Positions 22,268-32,052 are shown, counted from the first letter of the stretch. The stretch: 32,987 nucleotides of DNA from Geobacteraceae bacterium GWC2_53_11 (GCA_001802645.1 MGZJ01000005.1:33339-66325), one strand, 5' to 3'. Program-made: numbers and translations. Notes: generated by a model not told the origin, from the letters alone.

Positions 22268-23742
22268 CAGCGGGTCGCGGAGTACAGTTTATCAGCATCA
22301 CCTTCAACCACTCGGATGCCTTCCCGATCCAGCAATTCACCGGTCACCTGCCAATACAGTGTCAGAGCATTCGCATAGCCGACAACGGACTTGATCTGGT
22401 TGCTTTTTGCAACCGCCAGATCGTTTTCAACATCAAGGACATCCTTGGTTGTTGCCAACCCGACTTCATTCTTGCGAATAAATGATTTCAGACGTTCTTC
22501 TGCAAACGCCCTCCCCCTGTCAGCCACTTCGATCTGTTTAAAACCTGCCTCAACACCGCGGATAGCCGAGCGGACCTCATTTATCGATGTCTCTTCCAGG
22601 CTGCGTAACTGCAGAGAAAGCTGTTCTGTCTTCAATCTGCTTTTGCGATAATCATTTTCGGCAGCTCCATTCCCGAGCGGATAGCTGAGGTTAAGTCCAA
22701 CGCTCCAGACCGGATAATCAAAAGTGAGCACCTTGTCCACATTCCTCTGGTAAGCGCTGGCAAGCCCGGTCAGCTGTGTCGAAGCAGTGAAGTTCAGGTC
22801 GGGGCGGGTCTTTTGGCTGAAATTGCGGTTCTGAAGTTCATTCAATTCCAGCGTGCGCTTTTGTTCCCGTATATCAGGGCGATCCAACGCCTTCTGAATG
22901 GCATCCTTTTCGTTTGTGCTGTAAGGATCGCGCGGCGGAAGATCAACCGTCTGCAACGCCTCGACTTTGGGGTCAATCTGCAGGAGGATTCGCAGCACAT
23001 CGACCTGGTTGCTTACTGCCAGTTCAGCATCAATAAGCTCTTTTTCACGGGTAACAGCACCGTATTCGGCGTTAAGCACTTCCATGGCCGGCAGAACTCC
23101 AGCCTTAACACGGGCCTGGGTTTCGGACAGGATTTTCCGGGCCAGCTCCAGAGAAACCTTTTTTACTTCCCGGTCTTCCCGCAGACTGTACAGTTTGAAG
23201 TACTCCGTGCGAACCTGTGCAACCGTGGACAACAGCCGGGAATTAAAACGTTCGAGGGAAGCAAACTTTGAGTAACGGGAAATATTTATTGCTATCTCCG
23301 TAGCGTCCCGCCCGAAGTTTTTCAACAGCGGCTGGGTGAAACTGGCACCGAGTCCGGTTTGCCATCCGGTTACCGTACTGCTTTTGGTGTAATCATTGTT
23401 GAAAAACAGTGCCGCGGTTCCGCCGCTCCAGAGGAGCTGGTTAAGTGAGGAGTTAAGAGCAAGGGACTGGGAAGATACCGCTTTTCCTCCAGAAGTGAAT
23501 GATTCCGTGGAGGAATCCGTATAATTGGTCTGAATAGCAAGAAGTGGGTCATACATTGCGCGGGACCTGTTAATATCTGCTTCAAACTGGGCGGGGTTGA
23601 AAAGTTCGGCACGAACATCGAGGTTTTTTTCAACCGCCATACGAACGGCTTCGTTCAGGGTCAGCGGCAGAGAAGTGCCGGACGCAAACACCGTAACCGG
23701 AAACATCAGGAGCAGAGGTAACAAGACTATCAACAGACGCAC
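22267..23742 (-). CDS. TolC-family outer-membrane protein
   Basis: This 491-residue protein starts at GTG 23742 with AAGGA seven bases upstream. The signal peptide is about residues 1-21 (ending TVFASG). Two outer-membrane efflux protein halves follow, with LTLNEAVRMAVEKNLDVR, ASFTQPLLKNFGRDATEIAI and VGLNLSYPLGNGAAENDYRK. Its size is ordinary, unlike the TolC-like protein of the adhesin operon, with which it shares only family-level similarity. No HlyD, ABC or RND partner is adjacent, so the transported substrate is unknown. It is the first gene of a unit with mqnA and the GGDEF-EAL gene, preceded directly by a terminator-like hairpin. Confidence 0.9.
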   Translation of the reverse strand: MRLLIVLLPLLLMFPVTVFASGTSLPLTLNEAVRMAVEKNLDVRAELFNPAQFEADINRSRAMYDPLLAIQTNYTDSSTESFTSGGKAVSSQSLALNSSLNQLLWSGGTAALFFNNDYTKSSTVTGWQTGLGASFTQPLLKNFGRDATEIAINISRYSKFASLERFNSRLLSTVAQVRTEYFKLYSLREDREVKKVSLELARKILSETQARVKAGVLPAMEVLNAEYGAVTREKELIDAELAVSNQVDVLRILLQIDPKVEALQTVDLPPRDPYSTNEKDAIQKALDRPDIREQKRTLELNELQNRNFSQKTRPDLNFTASTQLTGLASAYQRNVDKVLTFDYPVWSVGLNLSYPLGNGAAENDYRKSRLKTEQLSLQLRSLEETSINEVRSAIRGVEAGFKQIEVADRGRAFAEERLKSFIRKNEVGLATTKDVLDVENDLAVAKSNQIKSVVGYANALTLYWQVTGELLDREGIRVVEGDADKLYSATR

Positions 23743-23756
23743 GTTTAATTCCTTTC

Positions 23757-23793
23757 AAATAAAACAGGGCGAGATCAATAAATGACCCCGCCC
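23757..23793 (-). terminator. Terminator-like hairpin between gcvH and the TolC-family gene
   Basis: On the minus strand GGGCGGGGTCA, loop TTTAT, TGATCTCGCCC pairs over 11 bp with two G-T wobbles, followed by TGTTTTATTT. It ends only about 14 bases before the GTG start at 23742, right against the AAGGA ribosome site. Confidence 0.75.
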
Positions 23794-23817
23794 TTATAGC
23801 ATAGTTTGTGAAACAAA

Positions 23818-24204
23818 TTAATCTCTGTTTTCTATGTAGTCAGCATAATCATCGGCTGAGAGAAGATTCTTCAGCTCCTCCGGGTCGTCAAGTGAAACTT
23901 CAATCAACCAGGCGCCATCATACGGATCATCGTTAAGCAGCTCCGGGTTGTCCAGTACTTCGTGATTTACGCTCCGGATGGTGCCGCTAAAGGGAGCATA
24001 CAGAGAAGCTACTGTTTTTTGGGCCTCGATTGAGCCGATTGAATCTTCCTGCTCTATTTCATCACCTTCATCAGGCAATTCCACACCACTGACCGTGCCC
24101 AACTCCTCCTGAGCATAATCAGTGATGCCGATTACTGCCGAACCGTTTTCAACCCTGACCCAGACATGCTCTTTGGAATACTTAAGTTCATCAGGAAAAT
24201 CCAT
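23818..24204 (-). CDS. gcvH: Glycine cleavage system H protein (lipoyl carrier)
   Basis: This 128-residue lipoyl-domain protein carries the aminomethyl group between the P and T subunits of glycine cleavage. The hallmarks are YSKEHVWVRVENG, GITDYAQEELGTVSGVELPD and the lipoylation hairpin GSIEAQKTVASLYAPFSG with Lys63, then NDDPYDGAWLIEV near the C-terminus. The length is normal. It lies five bases after the accC stop and ends the accB-accC group. No gcvT, gcvP or lipoate enzyme is nearby, so it may work with a distant glycine cleavage system or as a free-standing lipoyl carrier. Confidence 0.95.
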   Translation of the reverse strand: MDFPDELKYSKEHVWVRVENGSAVIGITDYAQEELGTVSGVELPDEGDEIEQEDSIGSIEAQKTVASLYAPFSGTIRSVNHEVLDNPELLNDDPYDGAWLIEVSLDDPEELKNLLSADDYADYIENRD

Positions 24205-24209
24205 GGCGT

Positions 24210-25550
24210 TTACTCCAACACAATTCGTTCAAGGAAAGAGGTGTCAATGTCGCCGTCAATAAAATCCTTATGTGCCATAATACGCTTGTGAAAGAATATT
24301 GTCGTTTTAATTCCCTCAATCCGGAATTCGTCGAGCGCACGTGCCATCCGCTTGATAGCCTCGTCACGGGTATCGGCGTGGACGATCAATTTGCCTATCA
24401 ATGAATCGTAATTGGGCACAACCGTGTACTGGTCATACACGAAGGAATCGACGCGAACGCCGAATCCTCCTGGCGGATGATATGCAGTAATTTTACCCGG
24501 ACAGGGGGTGAATTTGAACGGGTCTTCGGCATTGATGCGGCACTCGATTGCGTGCCCCCTGATCTGAATATCCTCCTGCTTGAAACGCAATGGAATCCCA
24601 GCGGCTGAACGAATCTGCTCGCGAACAAGATCAACGCCGGTGACCATTTCGGTTACCGGATGTTCAACCTGGATACGGGTGTTCATCTCCATAAAGTAGA
24701 AGTTATTCTGCTTATCTACCAAAAATTCAACCGTACCGGCACTGTTGTAACCAACAGCAGCAGCAGCCCTGACAGCAGCTTCACCCATGGCTTTGCGGAT
24801 TTCAGGAGTAACGACCGTGGAGGGAGCCTCTTCGATCAGTTTCTGGTGACGGCGCTGGATTGAGCAATCACGTTCGCCCAGATGGATGACATTGCCGTGC
24901 TTGTCGCCCAGGATCTGGATCTCTACGTGACGCGGCTTTTCGCAGTAGCGCTCGATGTAGACTTCGGGATTGCCGAAACCTGACTGGGCTTCCGCGCGAG
25001 CAGTTGCAAACGCATTCGGAAGTGCAGCCTGGGAATGGACAATTTTCATACCGCGTCCGCCACCGCCGGCGGTGGCCTTGATGATAACCGGGAACCCGAT
25101 CTCCTTGGCTACCTTGACAGCTTCCTCAACGGAATGAACGCCTTCTTTCGTGCCGGGCAGAATCGGCACACCCTGCTTGATAACCGCCTGACGGGCGCTG
25201 ATTTTGTCGCCCATGATACGCATGCTTTCGGCAGTCGGACCGATGAAGGTAATACCGCAGTTCTCGCACACTTCGGCGAATTTAGGATTTTCGGACAGAA
25301 AACCGTAGCCGGGATGAATAGCTTCGGAATCGGTCAACTCGGCAGCACTGATGATCGCGTTGATATTGAGATAGCTCAGGGCGCTGGAAGCGGGTCCGAT
25401 GCAGACGCTCTCATCAGCCAGCTTGACATGCAGCGAGTGAACATCAGCCTGGGAATAAACCGCGACTGTTTTGATCCCCAGTTCCTTGCACGCTCTGATG
25501 ATTCTAACGGCGATCTCGCCGCGATTAGCAATAAGTACTTTATGAAACAT
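24210..25550 (-). CDS. accC: Biotin carboxylase subunit of acetyl-CoA carboxylase
   Basis: This 446-residue enzyme carboxylates the biotin on AccB with ATP and bicarbonate, the first half-reaction of acetyl-CoA carboxylase in fatty acid synthesis. [20 protein letters not shown], the ATP-grasp glycine loop [56 protein letters not shown] and the C-terminal [13 protein letters not shown] are all present. The length is typical. It follows accB by 28 bases and is followed by gcvH after five. Confidence 0.97.
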   Translation of the reverse strand: MFHKVLIANRGEIAVRIIRACKELGIKTVAVYSQADVHSLHVKLADESVCIGPASSALSYLNINAIISAAELTDSEAIHPGYGFLSENPKFAEVCENCGITFIGPTAESMRIMGDKISARQAVIKQGVPILPGTKEGVHSVEEAVKVAKEIGFPVIIKATAGGGGRGMKIVHSQAALPNAFATARAEAQSGFGNPEVYIERYCEKPRHVEIQILGDKHGNVIHLGERDCSIQRRHQKLIEEAPSTVVTPEIRKAMGEAAVRAAAAVGYNSAGTVEFLVDKQNNFYFMEMNTRIQVEHPVTEMVTGVDLVREQIRSAAGIPLRFKQEDIQIRGHAIECRINAEDPFKFTPCPGKITAYHPPGGFGVRVDSFVYDQYTVVPNYDSLIGKLIVHADTRDEAIKRMARALDEFRIEGIKTTIFFHKRIMAHKDFIDGDIDTSFLERIVLE

Positions 25551-25578
25551 GAAGGCGAACCCCGCTTTATAATTGGAA

Positions 25579-26046
25579 TTAAAGTTTCTGGATTACAAAC
25601 AGTGGATCACCGAATTCTACAGCCTGAGCGTTGTCCTTGCAGATTTTGAGAATCTTGCATTTGCACTCGGCCTCAATTTCGTTCATCAGCTTCATAGCTT
25701 CCACGATACAGAGTACCTGACCTTTTTCAACGACCTGGCCGACAGTTACATACGGAGCTTCCTCAGGACCTGGGGCCGCGTAAAAGGTTCCGACAATCGG
25801 GGAATTAACCGTATCACCGGCTTCTGCAGCAGGAGCGGACGCTGCTACGGGAGCAGCAGAAGCAGCTGACTGAGCTGGCTGATAGCCGGGAGCAGCATAT
25901 TGCTGTACAGGCGCGGCAACCGTAATATATTCCGGCTTGTGACCACGTTTGATGATGATCTTCTCGTCGGAATTATCCATTTCGAATTCGGTGATGTCTG
26001 TTTCTGTTACCAGCTTTATCAGCAGCTTAAGATCCTTGATATCCAT
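25579..26046 (-). CDS. accB: Biotin carboxyl carrier protein of acetyl-CoA carboxylase
   Basis: This 155-residue carrier has an N-terminal domain (1-40, [15 protein letters not shown]), an Ala/Pro-rich flexible linker (about 43-78) and a biotinyl domain (79-155). Lys119 in [13 protein letters not shown] is the biotinylation site, and [15 protein letters not shown] is typical. AAGGAG lies ten bases before ATG 26046. It pairs with accC directly downstream. The accA and accD carboxyltransferase genes are not here. Confidence 0.97.
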   Translation of the reverse strand: MDIKDLKLLIKLVTETDITEFEMDNSDEKIIIKRGHKPEYITVAAPVQQYAAPGYQPAQSAASAAPVAASAPAAEAGDTVNSPIVGTFYAAPGPEEAPYVTVGQVVEKGQVLCIVEAMKLMNEIEAECKCKILKICKDNAQAVEFGDPLFVIQKL

Positions 26047-26115
26047 TTCAGTCTGTCTCCTTTTACCTTTGTCTGATAGTGGTACATCTTAAATGCGTTC
26101 AACGATACATGCAAT

Positions 26116-27186
26116 CTACAAAACAATAAGTTCTTTATCAGCACTTGTCAAAACATGACAACCATCGCCGGTCACAACAACGGTGTCCTCAATTCTTACT
26201 CCTCCGAATCCGGGAATATAGATGCCCGGTTCAATGGTAACGACCATCCCCTCTTCCAGCACCATGCTGCCTCTTGGCGACAGGGTCGGCGCCTCATGAA
26301 TCTCAAGCCCGACGCCATGTCCCAACCCGTGACCGAAGTACTCACCATACCCCTTGTCGCTGATATACGACCGGGCGACACCGTCCAGATCCCTGCAGCT
26401 GATGCCGGGCCGTACCGCATCCATGGCGCGATCATGGGCTGCCTTGACAACTGCATGTATCTCACGGGCTCGGCTGCCCGGGTTTCCACAGGCCACGGTT
26501 ACCGTTTCATCGGAGTGATAACCGTTCTTTACCGCGCCAAAATCAATGGTGATCATCTCTCCGGAGCAGATGGTTTTGTCGCTTGCCCTGCCGTGCGGCA
26601 TGGCACCACGCACTCCGGAAGCGACAATAAAATCAAACGCCTTGTCCTCTGCTCCGCGGCGGCGCATTTCAAGTTCCAACTCCAACGCGATGTCAGCTTC
26701 ACGAACACCCGGTTTGATATGCCTCAGCACTGCACCAAGAGACAGTGACGAAAGCGTCGCGACAGCTCCAAGCAGTTCAATCTCGGCGGCATCCTTGCAG
26801 ATGCGGATTTCATCGAGGTTGGTACCAAGCTCAACCAGCTCCACCCCGGACAGCTTCTCAGCCATTTTCCGGTACGCGCTGACGGTCGTGTGGGAAGCTT
26901 CAAAACCGATCCGGCTCAGACCGGACTCCTCGGCCAGCGCAGCGATTGTATCGATGCGAACAGGACCACATTCCCTGACCTCGGCGGAATGAACCTCTTC
27001 GGAAGCTTGGGCCGTATACCTTGAATCGCACAGAAACCATGCCACATCGCGGGAAACCAGCAATGCTCCTTCAGAGCCGCTGAAACCACACAAATAGCGA
27101 ATGTTCCTGAGATCGGTAAACAACACCGCATCAAGAGAATATTCTTCAAAGAACGTCTTCAGACGAAAGCGCCTGCTTTTTAGCAT
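26116..27186 (-). CDS. M24-family Xaa-Pro peptidase (aminopeptidase P / prolidase type)
   Basis: This 356-residue two-metal peptidase probably removes N-terminal residues next to proline or splits X-Pro dipeptides. The creatinase-like N-terminal half (1-120, including DLRNIRYLCGFSGSEGALLV) is followed by the pita-bread catalytic domain. The metal ligands are visible in TIDFGAVKNGYHSDET, in HGLGHGVGLEIHEAP, in TIEPGIY and in GGVRIEDTVVV. It lies between aroQ and accB, a placement common for such peptidases near fatty-acid genes; efp, often found in this slot, is absent. The ribosome site before ATG 27186 is weak. Confidence 0.93.
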   Translation of the reverse strand: MLKSRRFRLKTFFEEYSLDAVLFTDLRNIRYLCGFSGSEGALLVSRDVAWFLCDSRYTAQASEEVHSAEVRECGPVRIDTIAALAEESGLSRIGFEASHTTVSAYRKMAEKLSGVELVELGTNLDEIRICKDAAEIELLGAVATLSSLSLGAVLRHIKPGVREADIALELELEMRRRGAEDKAFDFIVASGVRGAMPHGRASDKTICSGEMITIDFGAVKNGYHSDETVTVACGNPGSRAREIHAVVKAAHDRAMDAVRPGISCRDLDGVARSYISDKGYGEYFGHGLGHGVGLEIHEAPTLSPRGSMVLEEGMVVTIEPGIYIPGFGGVRIEDTVVVTGDGCHVLTSADKELIVL

Positions 27187-27256
27187 AAATGAAACCCTGA
27201 CTACAAACTGTTTTTACATATCATGGTAAAAACGGGAAAGAGGGACACGTGAATAG

Positions 27257-27694
27257 CTACTGAAATTTAATGTAATTAAATAATGCCCGCAAACCTAACA
27301 TGTAACTGTCGCTGCCGAATCCGCAGATTTGACCGACGGCAACCGGAGCAATCATACTCGTATGACGGAACATTTCCCGGCGGTGGATATTGGAGAGGTG
27401 AACTTCAACACAAGGGAGCCCCACTGCTGACAGGGCATCACGGATGGCAATACTGGTATGAGTATAAGCGGCCGGATTCATCAGGATGCCGCGGCATCCG
27501 GAAGCGGCATTCTGAATTGCATCAATCAGCTCTCCCTCGGAATTTGACTGGAAGAACGTGAGGGTGCACCCCAGTTCCACTGCCAGTTTCTCCAGCGAGA
27601 CGTTGATGTCGGCAAGAGTCTGGCTTCCGTAGATTCCGGGTTCACGTGTACCGAGCAGGTTCAGGTTTGGGCCATGCAGTACCAGCAGTTTCAT
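27257..27694 (-). CDS. aroQ: Type II 3-dehydroquinate dehydratase
   Basis: This 145-residue enzyme converts 3-dehydroquinate to 3-dehydroshikimate in the shikimate pathway. The signatures are [18 protein letters not shown] with catalytic Tyr22, [32 protein letters not shown] and [14 protein letters not shown] with the catalytic His. ATG 27694 follows the roadblock stop by two bases, so it is cotranslated with the genes upstream. It separates from the peptidase gene by 70 bases. Confidence 0.97.
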   Translation of the reverse strand: MKLLVLHGPNLNLLGTREPGIYGSQTLADINVSLEKLAVELGCTLTFFQSNSEGELIDAIQNAASGCRGILMNPAAYTHTSIAIRDALSAVGLPCVEVHLSNIHRREMFRHTSMIAPVAVGQICGFGSDSYMLGLRALFNYIKFQ

Positions 27695-27696
27695 AA

Positions 27697-28059
27697 TTAG
27701 GAGAGCTCCCGAAGCATTTCATATGATTTGAGTTTGAGCAGGTAGCGTCCCTTGCCGATATTTCCATCACGATTCAGGATCAGTGCGGAAAATAAATCAT
27801 CGTTAAGCACCCGAACAACGACACAGGTTCTGGCTGTGGTGATGGACACCTCTTCAAGATCACCCATTTTGATAACGTCAATAGCGCGCTTGATCTCTTT
27901 CAATACGGTTGCATATTCAACCGACAGAAGCTGCATGTCGAACTCGGACTGCTCGACCGCAACCTCATCGATCGGAATCCCGTCGTACGCCATGATTATT
28001 GCGGCAAGTGATCCATCAACACTTTGAACAATGGTGTTCAACGCTTCTCTTAGTGACAT
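27697..28059 (-). CDS. Roadblock/LC7 domain protein (MglB-like)
   Basis: This 120-residue single-domain protein starts with [20 protein letters not shown]-like residues typical of roadblock/LC7, followed by a long helix and the [22 protein letters not shown] strand pair. In bacteria such proteins often act as regulators of small Ras-like GTPases, but no GTPase gene is in the window. AGGAGG eight bases before ATG 28059 is a strong ribosome site. It overlaps the end of the TPR gene by ten bases. The role inside an aromatic amino acid operon is unknown. Confidence 0.88.
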   Translation of the reverse strand: MSLREALNTIVQSVDGSLAAIIMAYDGIPIDEVAVEQSEFDMQLLSVEYATVLKEIKRAIDVIKMGDLEEVSITTARTCVVVRVLNDDLFSALILNRDGNIGKGRYLLKLKSYEMLRELS

Positions 28060-29069
28060 GACTTAATCCTCCTGATATTTTCAAGCCACCCTTCCAGCGT
28101 AGAAAGTGCGTTATCGGCGACTCCCTGAGAAGATACCTGAGCAGGCTCAGGAGCTGAATCAATCTGAAATTCAGAACTGAAACCAGGAACACTGCCTGCA
28201 ACCTCGGCAGCCGGTTCAGCTACAATGACAGGTTCCGGTTCAAAAGCCGGTGCGGCTTCAAATACAGGTGCAATGGCAACAGCCGGTTCTGCTTCAACTT
28301 CTGCTTCTTCTTCAAACGTGTATTCAAAAGCTGGAGGAACTTCCTCGGGACGCTCCAGAAGCTCAAGTTCGGCAACCCGCTGCGCCGTAACCGTATCACC
28401 GGGGTTGTCGGCCAGAATGGTTCGATAGATTTCAAGCGCCTTATGGATGAACCCCTGTGTGACGTACAACTCAGCCAACGTGCCTGTTGAAAGAGGGTCA
28501 TGAACCAATCCGGCAGCGGGGGCAAGTACTTCAGCCGGTTCCGAAGCGGGGAAGTCACATTCTCCCTCCTCTTCATCCACGATTTCTATTTCATCGAGAA
28601 CTTCCAGATCCTCGATAATTTCTTCGTCATCATCCGGAGCCGATGTCACCCCCAGTGACCGCTCGAGCGATGCCAACTCAATCCGGCACTCCGCATCATC
28701 CGGCGCAAATTCAAGCGCGGTTTTGAATGCCTGACGGGCATCATCCTGACGTCCCTCTTCAGCGAGAAGCCGCCCCAAAAGCTTTTGAGAAGCAACATCC
28801 TCAGGCAGGGCTTCGGTAACCTGTTCCAAGGCAGCCAATGCTTCGGCGTTTTCCCCCTTGGCGTGGCACGCCATGGCAAGGGCCTTTTGCCCGGACAGAT
28901 AACGGGGATGCTTTTGTGCACCCGCACGGGCAACATGAAGCGCATCGTCAATCAGTCCTACCTTGAGATAAACCTCAGCAAGCCGGGCAAAACAGAGCGA
29001 ATCGGGAGATTTAGCAAGCTGCCCCTCAAGATTCTTGATGTCTGACCAGAATGAATCTGAATTCTGCAT
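28050..29069 (-). CDS. TPR-repeat protein with acidic, Ala/Glu-rich C-terminal half
   Basis: This 339-residue protein starts at ATG 29069, chosen because GGAGG lies seven bases upstream; a GTG at 29075 is too close to it. Residues about 18-130 hold three TPR-like helix pairs (CFARLAEVYLKVGLIDDALH, ALAMACHAKGENAEALAALE, GRLLAEEGRQDDARQAFKTA). An acidic stretch follows (EIIEDLEVLDEIEIVDEEEG), then a further TPR-like pair (TLAELYVTQGFIHKALEIY) and a low-complexity Ala/Glu/Pro/Val-rich segment (about 240-315). There is no signal peptide, so it is likely a cytoplasmic scaffold. It is cotranslated with aroB before it and the roadblock gene after it, so the TPR and roadblock proteins may be partners. 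The function is unknown. Confidence 0.8.
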   Translation of the reverse strand: MQNSDSFWSDIKNLEGQLAKSPDSLCFARLAEVYLKVGLIDDALHVARAGAQKHPRYLSGQKALAMACHAKGENAEALAALEQVTEALPEDVASQKLLGRLLAEEGRQDDARQAFKTALEFAPDDAECRIELASLERSLGVTSAPDDDEEIIEDLEVLDEIEIVDEEEGECDFPASEPAEVLAPAAGLVHDPLSTGTLAELYVTQGFIHKALEIYRTILADNPGDTVTAQRVAELELLERPEEVPPAFEYTFEEEAEVEAEPAVAIAPVFEAAPAFEPEPVIVAEPAAEVAGSVPGFSSEFQIDSAPEPAQVSSQGVADNALSTLEGWLENIRRIKSCH

Positions 29070-29071
29070 GG

Positions 29072-30151
29072 TCACGCCTCCAGCCCGCTCAGAACGAGCA
29101 GCTCTTCAGGGGTATGGTGCGACATGGCATACCTGCCGATGCCCTTGTTGCAAATAAAGGTAATGGTGCCGCCTTTGGATTTCTTGTCGGCGGCAATCGC
29201 GTTCAGCAGCTGCTGACGATCAACCTGCGGTACGTCGATGGACAACCCGCAGCGGATGATAAGAGCGGTAATCCGGGCCACTTCTTCCGGTGTGCAGTAC
29301 CCTTCGGCTGCGGAAATCCTGGCAGCCAGCGCCATGCCGATGGCCACCGCTTCTCCATGCACCATGCCGCAATAACCGGACAGCGCTTCATAAGCGTGCC
29401 CAAGCGTGTGGCCATAATTAAGAATGGCCCGCAGGCCGCCTTCCTTCTCGTCAAGTTCAACCACCTGCGCCTTCAATTGGCAGGAGCGAAGAATGATCTG
29501 GATCAGGACATCCGGTTCCATGGCCAGAATCGCCGCAATATTGGCTTCAATAAATTCAAAGAACGGCCGGTCTACAGCGACCCCGTATTTGACGACTTCA
29601 GCAAGTCCGGCACGGAACTGGTGCTGATCGAGGGTAGCCAGCGTATCAACATCAATCAGCACGAGACGGGGCTGATAAAAGGCGCCGATAAGGTTCTTCC
29701 CCTTCGGGTGATCGATGCCGGTTTTGCCCCCGACGCTACTGTCCACCTGGGCCAATAGTGTGGTCGGCACCTGCACGAACGGGACACCCCGCATCCAGGT
29801 TGCCGCCGCATAGCCGGCCACATCCCCCACAACACCGCCGCCAAGTGCGACGATGAACGAGGAGCGGTCAACGCCGGCAGCAAGCAGGTCATCATAAATA
29901 CGGTTCAGCGTGGCGCTGTTCTTGAATTCTTCGCCGTCCGGCATCTCGATGCGGGCAACCGTGTACCCGGCAGTTTCCAGCGAGACCTGCGCCGCAGCGC
30001 CGTACAGCTCACCGACCGTCGGGTTCGTGATGATAGCCGCAATCCCCTTGAGCCCGAGGGTACGGCACCGCTCGCCAAGCGAAGCTAGAGCGCCCCGTTC
30101 GATCACGATATCGTAACTGTTCTCGGCAAGATTTACGGTCAGTACACTCAC
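29072..30151 (-). CDS. aroB: 3-dehydroquinate synthase
   Basis: This 359-residue NAD- and metal-dependent enzyme makes 3-dehydroquinate from DAHP. I chose GTG 30151, whose GTGA overlaps the aroK stop and which has AGGGG eight bases upstream. Visible are MPDGEEFKNSATLNRIYDDL, the GGGVVGDVAGYAAATWMRGV loop, VPTTLLAQVDSSVGGKTGID, the metal-binding region RAILNYGHTLGHAYEAL and HGEAVAIGMALAAR. The length is typical. It sits between aroK and the TPR gene in the shikimate operon. Confidence 0.96.
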   Translation of the reverse strand: MSVLTVNLAENSYDIVIERGALASLGERCRTLGLKGIAAIITNPTVGELYGAAAQVSLETAGYTVARIEMPDGEEFKNSATLNRIYDDLLAAGVDRSSFIVALGGGVVGDVAGYAAATWMRGVPFVQVPTTLLAQVDSSVGGKTGIDHPKGKNLIGAFYQPRLVLIDVDTLATLDQHQFRAGLAEVVKYGVAVDRPFFEFIEANIAAILAMEPDVLIQIILRSCQLKAQVVELDEKEGGLRAILNYGHTLGHAYEALSGYCGMVHGEAVAIGMALAARISAAEGYCTPEEVARITALIIRCGLSIDVPQVDRQQLLNAIAADKKSKGGTITFICNKGIGRYAMSHHTPEELLVLSGLEA

Positions 30152-30666
30152 GCAGAAAACCCCTTCAAGCGGCACAGAATCTCATTCGCGACATCTTCCA
30201 CGGATTTTCCATCCGTGTCAATTCTAATATCGGCGTCGGCATAAAATTGTTCACGTTCTTTCATCAACGCCGCCGCCCGTTGCGCGGCATCGTCACCGGC
30301 CAGCAACGGCCGGTCACTGCAGCCGTGCAGACGGGCCAGCACCTGATCCAGCGTTACTTTCAGGTTGATGACAAGGCCACATTTCCGCATCACTTCACGG
30401 TTCCGTGGCGAGATAACCGCTCCACCGCCGGTAGCCAGCACGCCCCCCTCCCCTACCAACAGCAGCTGCTCCAGTTGCGCGCTTTCCAGTTCGCGAAACG
30501 CCGCTTCACCGTCACGGGCAAAGATTTCGTTGATCGAACACCCCGCCGCCTCGACAATGGCGGCATCCAAATCGATGTACCGACAGCCGAGCCGCTCCGC
30601 AACCAGTGTACCGACGGAACTTTTGCCGCTCCCCATGAAGCCGGTCAAAATCACCATCTTAGGCAT
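30148..30666 (-). CDS. aroK: Shikimate kinase
   Basis: This 172-residue P-loop kinase phosphorylates shikimate. The Walker A motif [11 protein letters not shown] is at about 9-19, followed by the substrate-binding RYIDLDA region, FRELESAQL and [15 protein letters not shown], with a lid region around [11 protein letters not shown] place the start at ATG 30666, overlapping the aroC stop; ATG 30657 is an alternative. The longer open frame upstream lies antiparallel in frame within aroC and does not look like protein. Its stop overlaps the aroB start. Confidence 0.95.
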   Translation of the reverse strand: MPKMVILTGFMGSGKSSVGTLVAERLGCRYIDLDAAIVEAAGCSINEIFARDGEAAFRELESAQLEQLLLVGEGGVLATGGGAVISPRNREVMRKCGLVINLKVTLDQVLARLHGCSDRPLLAGDDAAQRAAALMKEREQFYADADIRIDTDGKSVEDVANEILCRLKGFSA

Positions 30667-31819
30667 TGCGGATCTGCTCCCGGTAGCCGTCCATGTTGCG
30701 CCGGATTTCCAGGATCGAATCGCCGCCGAACTTCTCCAGCAGGGCATCGGCAATCTCGATGGCCACGACCGCTTCCGCCACGACCAGCGCCGCCGGAACA
30801 GCGCAGGTGTCGGAACGCTCGACGGTCGCCTCGAACGGTTCATGTGTCCGCATGTCAACCGAACGGAGCGGCGAGTAGAGCGTCGGGATCGGTTTCATGG
30901 CGGCGCGTACGACAATCGGCTCGCCGTTGGACATGCCCCCTTCAATGCCGCCGGCATTGTTTGTGCTGCGAGTATAGCCGCCGTTGTAGAAGATTTCATC
31001 ATGCACGCGGGAACCGGGTCTGCGGGCCGCATCAAAACCGATGCCGACTTCGACCCCCTTGATGGCCTGCACGCTCATGAGCGCCATTGCCAGCCGCGCA
31101 TCCAGTTTGCGATCCCACTGCACATAACTGCCGAGGCCGGGAGGCGCGCCGATCACTTGAACTTCCACAACACCGCCCAGCGTATCGCCACCAGACTGGG
31201 CCGCATCAATGGCCCGTTTCATTTCAAGCTCAGCCGCCGGATCGCAGCAGAAGGTTTCCGACTGTGCCGCCCGCTGCCACAAAGTTTCCAGCGGCTCCTG
31301 CGGAGCCGTAGCACTGATTCCGCCCAATTCCGCCACAAAACCGCCTACCTTGATGCCGAACTCAGCCAGCAGCGCCTTGGCAATTCCGCCGACAGCCACA
31401 CGCACCGCGGTTTCGCGGGCACTTGAACGTTCCAGCACGTTGCGGGCATCGGTCAGGTTGTACTTCATCACGCCGGTAAGATCGGCGTGTCCGGGACGCG
31501 GACGGGTTACCGCGATTGAGTCGTCGCGGAATTCCGGCAGTGTTGACATCTTTTCGCACCAGTTTTCCCAGTCGCGGTTTTGCACCACCAGCGTCACCGG
31601 TGAACCGATGGTTTCCCCCCAGCGCACGCCGGATAGGAGCTGTACCGTATCCTTCTCGATTTTCATCCGGTCGCCCCGGCCATACCCCTGCTGCCGCCTC
31701 GCCAGATCAGCATTCACCGTTTCAGCCGCAATATGTATCCCGGCCGGAAGTCCTTCAACAATTGCACTGAGCTGTGGCCCGTGCGACTCACCGGCCGTCA
31801 GGTAACGAAATTTGCTCAC
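30659..31819 (-). CDS. aroC: Chorismate synthase
   Basis: This 386-residue FMN-dependent enzyme makes chorismate from EPSP. I chose GTG 31819, with GGAGG six bases upstream; ATG 31843 would place the ribosome site inside the gene. The signatures are [63 protein letters not shown] and [16 protein letters not shown]. The length is slightly above the usual 350-380. It is the first gene of the aro operon, and its product feeds mqnA and trpG/pabA. Confidence 0.97.
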   Translation of the reverse strand: MSKFRYLTAGESHGPQLSAIVEGLPAGIHIAAETVNADLARRQQGYGRGDRMKIEKDTVQLLSGVRWGETIGSPVTLVVQNRDWENWCEKMSTLPEFRDDSIAVTRPRPGHADLTGVMKYNLTDARNVLERSSARETAVRVAVGGIAKALLAEFGIKVGGFVAELGGISATAPQEPLETLWQRAAQSETFCCDPAAELEMKRAIDAAQSGGDTLGGVVEVQVIGAPPGLGSYVQWDRKLDARLAMALMSVQAIKGVEVGIGFDAARRPGSRVHDEIFYNGGYTRSTNNAGGIEGGMSNGEPIVVRAAMKPIPTLYSPLRSVDMRTHEPFEATVERSDTCAVPAALVVAEAVVAIEIADALLEKFGGDSILEIRRNMDGYREQIRNA

Positions 31820-31948
31820 AAATAACCTCCGCAGATGATTCAAAACGGAGGCAAAGTAGCATTTATGATGGGATTACGGCAAGATAAAAGAGGTTTCTGG
31901 CAGGCAGTAACGACATCGTAACTCGTGAAAATGGGGAGTTTAAGTTGA

Positions 31949-31976
31949 GTTATTTTGCATTTTTACAACTTGTTAA
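31949..31976 (-). promoter_or_regulatory. Candidate sigma70 promoter of the aro operon
   Basis: On the minus strand TTAACA (31971-31976) and AATAAC (31949-31954) are 16 bases apart. They match five and four of six consensus bases. Transcription would start near 31942, about 120 bases before aroC. Confidence 0.4.
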
Positions 31977-31985
31977 TTTCATACC

Positions 31986-32015
31986 TTGACATATATTAAA
32001 GTGACCTTGTATGCA
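31986..32015 (+). promoter_or_regulatory. Candidate sigma70 promoter of pcnB
   Basis: A perfect TTGACA at 31986-31991 is followed after 18 bases by TATGCA, a weak -10 box. The predicted start is near 32021, leaving a leader of about 30 bases. It lies back to back with the aro operon promoter. Confidence 0.45.
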
Positions 32016-32052
32016 AGACACCTACAATATATGGATACGTGGTGGTAACAGG

